Origin: Flagellimonas oceanensis
GTDB lineage: Bacteria; Bacteroidota; Bacteroidia; Flavobacteriales; Flavobacteriaceae
NCBI RefSeq assembly: GCF_003992595.1
Contig: NZ_RZNA01000003.1
Span: 62,001-126,000, forward strand
Length of the DNA: 64,000 nucleotides
Direction of reading: 5' to 3'
Shown here piece after piece: positions 55,199-63,619 of the stretch. Position numbers and translations under genes: made by a program. Each line of letters starts with the position of its first letter. Positions within the stretch are counted from its first letter, which is position 1. The notes beneath the pieces were generated by a model. That model was not told where the DNA came from. It made no database searches and was given only the letters and a program-made list of their open reading frames with translations.

Positions 55199-56662
55199 TT
55201 GAACCCACTTAAGAGGCTTTTTAAACAAACGTTTATCTACGGTTTGGCCACGGTATTGCCAAGAGTGCTCTCTTTTCTATTGGTGCCGTTGTACACCTCC
55301 GTAATGAATCCTGAAACCTATGGTGAGATTTCAGTGATCTTCTCGTGGTTTGCCATTTTTAATGTGGTGCTCGCTTACGGTATGGAAACGGCTTTTTTCC
55401 GATTTTTCAATAAGCACGCGACTAAAGAGCATGTAATTTCAACTTCTTTGCTGTCATTGTTACTGTCTTCCTTGATATTCTTTGTAGCGGCACTGATGTT
55501 CAAAGAGACGTTTGCTTCGCTCATTGATGTCAAAGAGTCATTGATCATCTACATCATCCTGATTCTGGTTTTGGATGCACTGGCCATTGTTCCCTTTGCT
55601 TGGCTCAGGGCAAAGGAGCGACCGCTTCGGTATTCCATTGTAAAAGTGACCAGTGTGGCCATCAATTTACTGCTGAACATTTTCTTCTTGACCCTGTTGC
55701 CAAAAATGGCCGAAAACGGACAGCCATTCTGGTCGGAAATCTATAAAGAGGACTTTCAGATTGAATATGTCTTTATCGCCAATGTCATTTCCAGCGGCGT
55801 GGCCTTTTTGTGGATCAGCGGCATCTATTTTGATACCAAATACAAGTTCGACAAGCAATTGTGGAGGGAAATGCTCAAATATTCCTTGCCCATTATGATA
55901 GCTGGACTTGCATTTACGGTCAACGAAGTATTCGACCGTATCCTTCTGGATAGGTTATTGCCCGAAGACATAGCCAAGGCGGAAATCGGAAAATATTCAG
56001 CCTGCTATAAGTTGGCGGTATTCATGACGCTATTCGGCACGGCCTTCCGATTAGGGGTGGAACCGTTCTTTTTCAGTCATGCAAACACTGAAAACCCGAA
56101 AAAGGCCTATGCACAGATTACCAACTATTTTGTGATTATGGGCAGTCTTATCTTCTTGGGCGTCATGGTGTTTATCGACCCCTTGAAAAAATTATTGGTC
56201 CGCGACGAAGCATTTTGGGAAGCCTTGGATGTGGTTCCCATCATACTTTTGGCCAGCTTCTGTTTGGGCATCTACCACAATCTGTCCGTCTGGTACAAGG
56301 TAACCGACCGAACAAAGTTTGGCGCTTATATTTCATCTGTAGGAGCCATCATCACACTGGTCATAAACATAAGCCTGATTCCAAAAATCGGTTATATGGC
56401 ATCGGCCCTGGCCACCTTGGCCGCCTATGGTAGCATGATGTTGTTGTCCTATCATTTTGGGAAGAAATATTATCCCGTGCCCTACAATATGCGGAAGATT
56501 GTGTTTTATCTATCCGTATCGTTTGTGTTTTCGGTACTTTCGTTCTATGTTTTTAATAGAAATTTAATAGCCGGCAGCCTACTGTTTTTGTTATTTTTGG
56601 GGCTAGTGTACAAGATGGAAGGAGATAAATTAAAAAGCATATTTATAAAGCGTGAAGATTAA
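55199..56662 (+). CDS. Oligosaccharide flippase family protein
   Basis: This 487-residue protein has 12-14 membrane segments and the MOP-superfamily start [20 protein letters not shown]. It probably flips a lipid-linked saccharide. The start is a TTG at 55199: the next ATG would remove the first membrane helix. It is separate from the Wzx of the cluster at 25266 and, by its conserved neighbours (dut and a nucleotidyltransferase gene), more likely a core-genome gene. It overlaps dut by 11 bases. Confidence 0.87.
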   Translation: MNPLKRLFKQTFIYGLATVLPRVLSFLLVPLYTSVMNPETYGEISVIFSWFAIFNVVLAYGMETAFFRFFNKHATKEHVISTSLLSLLLSSLIFFVAALMFKETFASLIDVKESLIIYIILILVLDALAIVPFAWLRAKERPLRYSIVKVTSVAINLLLNIFFLTLLPKMAENGQPFWSEIYKEDFQIEYVFIANVISSGVAFLWISGIYFDTKYKFDKQLWREMLKYSLPIMIAGLAFTVNEVFDRILLDRLLPEDIAKAEIGKYSACYKLAVFMTLFGTAFRLGVEPFFFSHANTENPKKAYAQITNYFVIMGSLIFLGVMVFIDPLKKLLVRDEAFWEALDVVPIILLASFCLGIYHNLSVWYKVTDRTKFGAYISSVGAIITLVINISLIPKIGYMASALATLAAYGSMMLLSYHFGKKYYPVPYNMRKIVFYLSVSFVFSVLSFYVFNRNLIAGSLLFLLFLGLVYKMEGDKLKSIFIKRED

Positions 56663-57086
56663 GATCATCAACAAATCGGGCCATAAGTTGCCACATTACG
56701 AAACACTTGCCTCAGCAGGGATGGATCTAAGGGCGGATTTGGAATCTCCCATAACACTGAAACCCTTGGAGAGGGCCATTGTCCCAACGGGACTGTTCAT
56801 GGAGCTTCCCGTGGGTTATGAGGCACAGGTTCGTCCACGAAGCGGATTGGCCGCCAAAAAGGGAATTACCGTGCTAAATGCGCCGGGCACCATTGATGCC
56901 GATTACCGAGGAAACGTCGGAGTGATCTTGGTCAATCTTTCCAATGAGGATTTTACCGTAGAAAATGGTGAGCGCATTGCCCAAATGGTCATCGCCAAAC
57001 ACGAACGTGCCGAATGGGAAGAGGTGGAAACCCTTTCAAGCACCGATCGGGGCGAAGGCGGATTCGGAAGTACGGGCACTAAATGA
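56652..57086 (+). CDS. dut: dUTP diphosphatase
   Basis: This 144-residue trimeric enzyme hydrolyses dUTP to dUMP. The five motifs are visible: [40 protein letters not shown] (with the catalytic Asp and Tyr), GERIAQMVI and the Gly-rich [13 protein letters not shown] end. It begins with a GTG at 56652 ([13 protein letters not shown]), 11 bases inside the flippase gene. Confidence 0.97.
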   Translation: MKIKIINKSGHKLPHYETLASAGMDLRADLESPITLKPLERAIVPTGLFMELPVGYEAQVRPRSGLAAKKGITVLNAPGTIDADYRGNVGVILVNLSNEDFTVENGERIAQMVIAKHERAEWEEVETLSSTDRGEGGFGSTGTK

Positions 57087-57094
57087 TGAATAAT

Positions 57095-57161
57095 GTCAGG
57101 TCGAGCGCAGTCGAGACCAACTGAATAAGTATAACCTATAAAAGATACCCGCCTGCGCGGG
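57095..57161. repeat. Partial intergenic repeat with core GAGCGCAGTCGA
   Basis: GGTC and GACC flank the core GAGCGCAGTCGA (57103-57114), which matches the core of the atpA/atpG repeat at 11 of 12 positions. A small GC-rich hairpin CCCGC-CTGC-GCGGG follows at 57148-57161, just before the nucleotidyltransferase start. It may be a decayed copy of the same repeat family. Confidence 0.5.
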
Positions 57162-57168
57162 CATGTGT

Positions 57169-58185
57169 ATGAAAATAATCGTTCCAATGGCGGGAAGGGG
57201 ATCCCGTTTAAGACCACACACATTAACCATTCCCAAACCATTGATTCCTGTTGCGGGAAAACCTATCGTACACCGATTGGTCAGCGATATCGCCAAAGTC
57301 TTGGGTGAACCTATTGACGAAGTTGCTTTTATTTTGGGCGACCCGGCATTTTTTGGAGATGATGTGGTGGAGAGCCTCATGGAGCTGGCCGATGAACTAG
57401 GGGCCAAAGGCTCTATTTACAGGCAAGACAAACCACTGGGAACGGGTCATGCCATTATGAGTGCCAAGGAATCCTTGAGCGGACCTGCTGTGATCGCTTA
57501 TGCCGATACCTTAATACGTGCTGACTTTGATTTGGATAAATCAGCAGACAGCGTTATTTGGGTAAAGCAGGTAGAGCGTCCAGAAGCTTACGGGGTGGTC
57601 CAGTTGAACAATGACAAAGAAATCATCGAATTGGTGGAAAAGCCGCAGGAATATGTCTCAGACTTGGCCGTAATCGGTATTTATTACTTCAAGGACGTTG
57701 GGGTGCTCAAAAATGAACTGCAGCACGTACTGGATAACGACATCAAACACGGTGGCGAATACCAAATCAACGATGGCATCAAGCGGATGATGGAGAAGGG
57801 CATGAAATTTGTTCCGGGAAAAGTGGACGAATGGATGGACTGCGGCAACAAAAATGTGACCGTAGAGACGAATCAGCGTATGTTGGGCTTCTTGGAAAAA
57901 GAAGGAGAGCAAATGATTTCCGATTCCGTAAAGCAGGAAAATGCCAATATCGTTGAGCCCTGTTTTATTGGTGAAAATGTGGTCCTAAAAAATACAACGG
58001 TCGGACCTTATGTGTCCGTTGGGGCGAATACCGTTTTGGAAAACTCAACGGTAAAGAACAGTCTGATCCAGAGCAATAGCAAAATCAGCAATGCCAATCT
58101 GGATAATGCCATGATCGGCAACCATGTAGTGTACAATGGTAATTTTGAGACCATTAGTATTGGAGATTATTCCGTTTTGGAATAA
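57169..58185 (+). CDS. Sugar-phosphate nucleotidyltransferase
   Basis: This 338-residue enzyme has the nucleotidyltransferase signature MAGRGSRLRPHTLTIPKPLI, then PLGTGHAIM, YADTLIR, VEKPQEY and DEWMDCGN. A C-terminal set of beta-helix repeats (IVEPCFIGENVVLKNTTVGP, VGANTVLENSTVKN) resembles glucose-1-phosphate thymidylyl- or uridylyl-transferases of the long type. Substrate is not decided. I use the ATG at 57169; an in-frame ATG two codons upstream is possible. Confidence 0.9.
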   Translation: MKIIVPMAGRGSRLRPHTLTIPKPLIPVAGKPIVHRLVSDIAKVLGEPIDEVAFILGDPAFFGDDVVESLMELADELGAKGSIYRQDKPLGTGHAIMSAKESLSGPAVIAYADTLIRADFDLDKSADSVIWVKQVERPEAYGVVQLNNDKEIIELVEKPQEYVSDLAVIGIYYFKDVGVLKNELQHVLDNDIKHGGEYQINDGIKRMMEKGMKFVPGKVDEWMDCGNKNVTVETNQRMLGFLEKEGEQMISDSVKQENANIVEPCFIGENVVLKNTTVGPYVSVGANTVLENSTVKNSLIQSNSKISNANLDNAMIGNHVVYNGNFETISIGDYSVLE

Positions 58186-58229
58186 CTTTAGAATGGATTT
58201 TTAGTTGGATGGGGACTTAGGGTGTTATT

Positions 58230-59147
58230 ATGAAAAAGAAACTTCTTCTTGGTATGGTTTTGGGAGCATCATTTATGATGCTTTACGGCACCTATGCCCA
58301 AGAAGAACAAGAAGGTGCCGATGTCTACCTTGAAGAATATACCGATGAGTTTCAAGAAAACTTCTTTGAAGCCCTAAAGCAAAAGGGCATCCAGAACTAC
58401 GATAGGGCCGTGGATTTGTTCCTAAAATGCAAGCAACTGGAACCCAACAACAGCGTGGTTGACTACGAACTGGCCAAAGCCTACATGCTGGACAAAAAAT
58501 ATGTACAGGCCCAAGACTATGCCATTGAAGCCTTGCTGTCGGAACCAACCGATTATTGGTATTTGGATAATTTATTGACCATTCTGGATAAACAAGGAAG
58601 TCCCATAGAGACTATTAAACAACGCATACCCTACGACAACAAGAAGTTACAGCAGAACATGGCCGTTTCCCTTTTTAAAATGAAAAAGTACCGGGAAGCT
58701 TCACAGGTGCTGGATGATTTGGAGAACTCAACATTGAAATCGGAATTGAACCGTAAGATAAAAGATTCCCTCCAAAAGGATTTGCAGCCGATAGAAACAC
58801 CAATCGTTCAACAAGAAACAGATTTGGATGACCCACTGGCTCCATTGAAAGCTCAGATGGAGCAATTGATTGCGGATGCTGACTTTAAAAAACTGTTGAG
58901 CGATGCCCAAGAAGCATTGGGTTCGTATCCGTTGCAGCCGTATTTTTATTATGCCTACGGAACGGCTTTGAACAATACCGGAAATCCGAACAAGGGCATT
59001 GAGGTTTTGGAAAGCGGACTCGACTATCTTTTGGATGATGAAGGATTAAGGAACAAAATCTACAAGCAGCTATCCGAAGGGTATTCCAAAATGGGCAATA
59101 CCCAAAAAGCAAACGAATATTTGAACAAGATCAATTCAGGATTATAA
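58230..59147 (+). CDS. Exported TPR protein
   Basis: This 305-residue protein has a signal peptide (LLLGMVLGASFMMLYGTYAQ) and TPR repeats in the N-terminal half (NYDRAVDLFLKCKQLEPNNS, YELAKAYMLDKKYVQAQDYA) and C-terminal half (YPLQPYFYYAYGTALNNTGN). It is probably a periplasmic adaptor. It overlaps the DUF4292 lipoprotein gene by 1 base and belongs to a conserved group with an EnvC-like protein, so a cell-wall role is likely. Confidence 0.82.
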   Translation: MKKKLLLGMVLGASFMMLYGTYAQEEQEGADVYLEEYTDEFQENFFEALKQKGIQNYDRAVDLFLKCKQLEPNNSVVDYELAKAYMLDKKYVQAQDYAIEALLSEPTDYWYLDNLLTILDKQGSPIETIKQRIPYDNKKLQQNMAVSLFKMKKYREASQVLDDLENSTLKSELNRKIKDSLQKDLQPIETPIVQQETDLDDPLAPLKAQMEQLIADADFKKLLSDAQEALGSYPLQPYFYYAYGTALNNTGNPNKGIEVLESGLDYLLDDEGLRNKIYKQLSEGYSKMGNTQKANEYLNKINSGL

Positions 59148-59926
59148 TGAACCTATATAAAAACATATCTAAAATAGCCGCGGTTACGGTGTTTCTTTAT
59201 ACACTCGGAGCTTGTAAAAGTACCAAGTCGATTACGGGTGGAGAGGTTAACTCCCGACTGTCCGCAAAGAACATCATCAATGCACATTATTCCAATCAGC
59301 CCAAATTTAAAACCTTGAGAGGCCGGGTTAAAATCGATTACGTGAATGGAGACGATTCGCAAGGTGTGAACGTTAGCTTCCGTATGGAGAAGGACAAGGT
59401 CATTTGGATGAGCGCCCCCCTCGGTGTGGTTAAAGTCCATATTACACCGAACAAGGTATCGTTTTACAACAAACTCCAAAACGAGTATTTTGATGGAGAC
59501 TTCAGTTATTTGAGCGATTTATTGGGTACCGAACTGGATTTTGAAAAGGTGCAGAACCTGTTGTTGGGCAACGCGGTGTTGGACTTAAGAAAGGAAAAAT
59601 TCAATTCGGAGGTGTACAATGGCACCTACCAATTAAAGCCGAAAAAGGCGAGGCAGCTCTTCAAGATTTTGTTTCAGTTGGAGCCTAAAAACTTTAAAAT
59701 AGCGACCCAAGAGATTTCACAGCCTGAAAACGCCAGACAGTTGATGGCTAAATATACCTATCAGGATATTTCTGGTAATGTACTCCCCGAGGATGTAAAG
59801 ATCATTGCCGAAGAGGCAGGCGATTTAACCACCATAGATTTGAGTTTTCGTAACTTAGAGTTGAACAAACCCATGAACTTTCCCTATAAAGTGCCCAAGG
59901 GATATGATAAAATTACATTAAAGTAA
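59147..59926 (+). CDS. DUF4292-family lipoprotein
   Basis: This 259-residue lipoprotein (TVFLYTLGAC, Cys about residue 23) matches the family I know as DUF4292: the start of the mature part LSAKNIINAHYSN, LRGRVKIDYVNG, and KVIWMSAPLGVVKVHITPNKVSFYN. The beta-rich fold is reminiscent of LolA/LolB-like carriers; a lipid-binding role is inference. It lies 1 base before the EnvC-like gene. Confidence 0.87.
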   Translation: MNLYKNISKIAAVTVFLYTLGACKSTKSITGGEVNSRLSAKNIINAHYSNQPKFKTLRGRVKIDYVNGDDSQGVNVSFRMEKDKVIWMSAPLGVVKVHITPNKVSFYNKLQNEYFDGDFSYLSDLLGTELDFEKVQNLLLGNAVLDLRKEKFNSEVYNGTYQLKPKKARQLFKILFQLEPKNFKIATQEISQPENARQLMAKYTYQDISGNVLPEDVKIIAEEAGDLTTIDLSFRNLELNKPMNFPYKVPKGYDKITLK

Positions 59927-59927
59927 T

Positions 59928-61154
59928 ATGAAAGGTAAAATTTCATATTGTATTTACTGTCTGATAGTTATATTTTTTACTTCAGTGGGTTCTTATGCCC
60001 AAACAAGTGAGCAAAAGGTGCTCGAGGCCAAAAGGGAACGGCTTCAAGAAGAAATCAAGGAAATCAATAGATTGCTCTTCGCTGAACGTAAGGAAAAGGG
60101 AACGGTTTTGGACCAAATGGAGGCCTTGGACAACAAAATCAATGTTCGTCAAGAGCTTATTCGGGTGACCAATCAACAATCCAATTTGCTTAACAGGCAA
60201 ATCAACGTCAATATCAGAAATATAAGTAAGCTTCGGGAAGATTTAAAAATATTGAAAGAGGATTATGCGGAATTGATTCAAAAAACCTATCAGAACAAAT
60301 CACAAAGTAACCGGTTGATGTTCTTGCTTTCTGCCGAAAACTTTTATCAGGCATACAAACGATTGCAATATATGCAGCAATACGCAAAGCATCGGAAAAA
60401 GCAGGGGGAAGGAATCGTCCAGAAAACGGAAGAGCTCAAGACCTTGAATCAGGATTTGGTGCGTCAACGAAAGGAAAAGGACCAGCTCATTGCCGAAAAT
60501 CAAAAGGCCAAAGCGGAACTGTCCAAGGAAATCGAATCCCAAAGAAGCCTTTTGACAAGCATAAAACAAAATGAGGCGAAATACACCGCTGCGATTGCCG
60601 AAAAGCAAAAGGAGGCCCGTAAGATCGATCGTGAGATAGAACGAATGATCAAAAGTGCCATTGCCAGTTCCAATAAAAGCTCTGGAAAATCTACCAATAG
60701 TGCCACCTTTGCCATGACGCCTGAAACCAGATTGTTGGCCGATAACTTTACTTCCAACAAAGGAAGGTTGATTTGGCCCGTGGAAAAAGGTGTCAAAAGC
60801 CAAGGGTACGGTGTCTATGCGGATAAATTGTACCCAGGAATCAAGCACCGGAACAATGGAGTTACCATTACCACGGATGCAGGGAGCAAGGCAAGGGCCA
60901 TTTTCGAGGGCGAGGTCATCGCCATACTTTCGGTTCCCGGCGGAAACAAAGGGGTGCAAATAAAGCACGGAAACTACATCAGTACCTACTATAACCTTTC
61001 CAATCTGTACGTGAAAAAGGGGGATAAAGTAGCTGCCAAAGAAGTGTTGGGAGACATAAATACCAATCGGTTGGACGGCACTACCAAATTGAAGTTCTAT
61101 CTTTATAAGGACTCCAATCGCTTGAACCCCGAAGATTGGATCTATCAATTGTAA
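59928..61154 (+). CDS. EnvC-like murein hydrolase activator, degenerate M23 domain
   Basis: This 408-residue exported protein has a signal peptide (ending in GSYAQ), a long coiled coil at about residues 25-250 (VLEAKRERLQEEIKEINRLL), and a C-terminal LytM-like domain at about 290-408. The zinc ligands are not kept: KHRNNGVTI replaces HxxxD and LKFYLYK replaces HxH. It should therefore be an activator of amidases rather than a hydrolase, like EnvC. It ends the TPR/DUF4292/EnvC group. Confidence 0.9.
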   Translation: MKGKISYCIYCLIVIFFTSVGSYAQTSEQKVLEAKRERLQEEIKEINRLLFAERKEKGTVLDQMEALDNKINVRQELIRVTNQQSNLLNRQINVNIRNISKLREDLKILKEDYAELIQKTYQNKSQSNRLMFLLSAENFYQAYKRLQYMQQYAKHRKKQGEGIVQKTEELKTLNQDLVRQRKEKDQLIAENQKAKAELSKEIESQRSLLTSIKQNEAKYTAAIAEKQKEARKIDREIERMIKSAIASSNKSSGKSTNSATFAMTPETRLLADNFTSNKGRLIWPVEKGVKSQGYGVYADKLYPGIKHRNNGVTITTDAGSKARAIFEGEVIAILSVPGGNKGVQIKHGNYISTYYNLSNLYVKKGDKVAAKEVLGDINTNRLDGTTKLKFYLYKDSNRLNPEDWIYQL

Positions 61155-61158
61155 CACT

Positions 61159-61995
61159 ATGAAGAAAATAACAGATTTACAAGGCTCCTTTGAACTGCAC
61201 AATGGGGTCCAGATGCCCTATTTTGGATTGGGTGTATATCAATCCGAGGATGGAAGGGAAGTGATCAACGCGGTAAAAGCGGCATTGAACCATGGTTACC
61301 GCCATATCGATACTGCTGCCATATATCATAATGAGGAAGGCGTTGGCACAGGAATCCGTGAAAGCAATGTCGACCGAAAGGACGTTTTTTTAACGAGCAA
61401 GGTCTGGAACAATGACCAAGGATACGATGCTACCCTGAAAGCATTTGATGCCAGTTTGGACCGTTTGGGAACCGATTATCTGGATTTGTACCTCGTACAT
61501 TGGCCAAAAGGCGAAATTTCCAAGGACACCTGGAAGGCACTTGAAAGGTTATATCAAGAGAAACGGGTACGTGCCATTGGCGTGAGCAATTTTCTACAGC
61601 ATCATTTGGAGGACTTATTGACCTCTGCCGAGATTGTGCCGATGGTCAATCAAATGGAGTTCCACCCGTATTTGGTACAACAGGATTTGATAGATTTCTG
61701 TAACTCAAAAGGGATTCAATACGAAGCTTGGTCTCCGTTGATGCAGGGGAATATCTTCGATCTCGATATCATGAAGGATTTAGCCTCGAAATACAACAAG
61801 ACGATTGCCCAAATCGTATTGCGATGGGACCTTCAAAAAGGCGTGGTCACCATTCCGAAATCATCTAAAGAAAAACGTATCATCGCCAATTCCGACCTTT
61901 TCGATTTTGAACTATCAGAAGAGGATGTACAACTGCTCGATGGACTGGAAAAGGGCAAACGATTTGGCCCGGACCCGGATAATTTTGCTTTTTAA
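61159..61995 (+). CDS. Aldo/keto reductase
   Basis: This 278-residue TIM-barrel oxidoreductase has the AKR5-like pattern: GYRHIDTAAIYHNEEGVG (catalytic Asp and Tyr), VFLTSKVWN (Lys), LYLVHWPKG (His), AIGVSNFLQHHLEDLL and IPKSSKEKRI (NADPH binding). Substrate is unknown. It begins 4 bases after the EnvC-like gene and is convergent with the thioesterase gene, with 3 bases between them. Confidence 0.95.
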   Translation: MKKITDLQGSFELHNGVQMPYFGLGVYQSEDGREVINAVKAALNHGYRHIDTAAIYHNEEGVGTGIRESNVDRKDVFLTSKVWNNDQGYDATLKAFDASLDRLGTDYLDLYLVHWPKGEISKDTWKALERLYQEKRVRAIGVSNFLQHHLEDLLTSAEIVPMVNQMEFHPYLVQQDLIDFCNSKGIQYEAWSPLMQGNIFDLDIMKDLASKYNKTIAQIVLRWDLQKGVVTIPKSSKEKRIIANSDLFDFELSEEDVQLLDGLEKGKRFGPDPDNFAF

Positions 61996-61998
61996 GAG

Positions 61999-62529
61999 TT
62001 AAGAAGTAAAAAGCGCCTTTAGTTCGGTGGCATCCGCGGGCTTCATTTTACCCGCAAGTACCAAACTCAACTGTTTTCTTCGAAGCGCTGCGGCATAGCG
62101 CTCTTTTTCCAGATCGGTTTCAGGTTCCAATGGCGGTACTTCCGTAGGTTTTCCGGTATCATCCACCGCAACAAAGGTATAAATGGCCTCGTTGGCCTTG
62201 GTACGCTCACCTGTAAAACGGTCCTCGATCCAAACATCGATAAAAATCTCCATAGAGGTTTTAAAAGCTCTGGAAACCGATGCTTCCACTGTTACCACGC
62301 TACCCAACGGAACAGCTCTGTTAAAAGCTACGTGGTTCACCGAAGCGGTCACAGTGATACGTCGGCTGTGCCTACGGGCCGAAATACTGGCAGCCCGGTC
62401 CATACGGGCCAAGAGTTCCCCACCAAAAAGGTTGTTGAGGGGGTTGGTTTCGCTGGGCAATACCAAATCGGTCATTACCGTGCGGGATTCACTGGGAGTT
62501 TTAGCGCGCATACCATAAATTTTGCGCAA
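61999..62529 (-). CDS. Acyl-CoA thioesterase (hotdog fold)
   Basis: This 176-residue protein has the hotdog core of the acyl-CoA thioesterase group: LPSETNPLNNLFGGELLARM, the Asn-containing VNHVAFNRAVPLGSVV, and VWIEDRFTGERTKANEAIYT. It should hydrolyse acyl-CoA in the cytosol. The C-terminal tail is basic and helical. An ATG six codons later (62511) is a possible start. It lies 40 bases after the HU-SPOR gene on the same strand. Confidence 0.9.
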   Translation of the reverse strand: MRKIYGMRAKTPSESRTVMTDLVLPSETNPLNNLFGGELLARMDRAASISARRHSRRITVTASVNHVAFNRAVPLGSVVTVEASVSRAFKTSMEIFIDVWIEDRFTGERTKANEAIYTFVAVDDTGKPTEVPPLEPETDLEKERYAAALRRKQLSLVLAGKMKPADATELKALFTS

Positions 62530-62569
62530 AGATATTGAAGTGTGGAATGGTTTTTAAAGGAAAGCGGGA

Positions 62570-63514
62570 TTATTTCTCTGAAAGCATCCAAGCATCCCTG
62601 GAATCCTCAGCTTTTACCTTTCTTAAAAAGACAAGAGCTTCTTTTGGGTCGTCAAAGCTATCGTAGGCCACTTGATGCAGCCCATATTTGTTTACACCCA
62701 AATAAAAAGCATTGTAGCCCTTTTGTTTAAGCTGGTCCACCTTTTTGTCCGCATTCTGCTCTTCACGGAAGGCACCGGCAATAATATGGTGTTTGCCCAA
62801 TTGCTTTTTGGTCACTTTAATATTGATGGCAGGAAGTTCCAATGGAGCACTTTCAAAAAAAGTAGCTTCTTGAATCAAACGGGACACTTCTTGTTGGGCA
62901 TCTTGTTGAGCGGCCACTTCTTTTTGTTGAAGGTCGCCGTAAGTACGATATGAAGTCACACCCAAAGACACCGCCAATAAAAACACGGCAGCATACTTTA
63001 ACCAAGGTCTAAAGGAAGTTTGTTCTCTTTTTTCAGGAGTGATGATGAACGGAATGCGTTCTTCCAATTCTTCTACTTCTTCTTTGATGACCTCACGTTG
63101 AATAGGAGTAGCTGCAAATGTGGACAGTCCAAAAGAAGAAGTCAAAAAGTTGACTGTGTCCTCTGGCTGAAACTGAATGCGTTGTTCGCTGTTGTGCCAC
63201 AATTTTCCAATGCCAAAAAGCTCAATGCTTTCTCCTTTTGCCAACTTATTGTTCCAATGCTGGGCAATGTTTTCCACCTCCTGGAGCATATCCTCATATC
63301 CCAAATTCTTTTCTTTGGAAATATGGGAGACCAACAGGCCATCATTCTTGGAAAGTTGGGCATTGAAGGAAATGGCTTTGCTTGGCGGCACCAACGTATT
63401 GGTGGCCAAATCAATTTCTGCGGATTTACCATGGGCCAAAAAAGCGCCAAAACCTGGTACCACGACACAGTTGTAATCGAACAACAATTTTTCTATGTAT
63501 GAATCTATCCGCAT
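62570..63514 (-). CDS. HU-CCDC81-type and SPOR domain membrane protein
   Basis: This 314-residue protein has an N-terminal HU/IHF-like domain (IDSYIEKLLFDYNCVVVPGF, then NTLVPPSKAISFN), a basic and acidic linker, a single membrane segment (about residues 178-194, LKYAAVFLLAVSLGV) and a C-terminal SPOR domain (HHIIAGAFREEQNADKKVDQ), which binds denuded peptidoglycan. This topology could link DNA or a cytosolic partner to the division site. I start at the ATG at 63514; the frame extends 35 codons upstream without family features. The gene is divergent from dprA. Confidence 0.88.
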   Translation of the reverse strand: MRIDSYIEKLLFDYNCVVVPGFGAFLAHGKSAEIDLATNTLVPPSKAISFNAQLSKNDGLLVSHISKEKNLGYEDMLQEVENIAQHWNNKLAKGESIELFGIGKLWHNSEQRIQFQPEDTVNFLTSSFGLSTFAATPIQREVIKEEVEELEERIPFIITPEKREQTSFRPWLKYAAVFLLAVSLGVTSYRTYGDLQQKEVAAQQDAQQEVSRLIQEATFFESAPLELPAINIKVTKKQLGKHHIIAGAFREEQNADKKVDQLKQKGYNAFYLGVNKYGLHQVAYDSFDDPKEALVFLRKVKAEDSRDAWMLSEK

Positions 63515-63619
63515 AGCCACAAATATTGTAAAAAAAGGGACAGCACAAAATATGCTGGATAACTTTTTATTAACATTTGAAAATCTGTATTTTGTGGACA
63601 ACTTTGACGCCCAAATCAA

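Noticed and set aside
55082..57161. Possible CRISPR or attachment site from repeated hairpins
   Set aside because: The hairpins are a terminator and two intergenic repeats; there is no regular spacing and no integrase or cas gene.
60300..61202. Long minus-strand frame of 300 codons
   Set aside because: It lies fully antisense to the EnvC-like gene, whose coding signal and family match are clear; the antisense product shows no recognisable domain.
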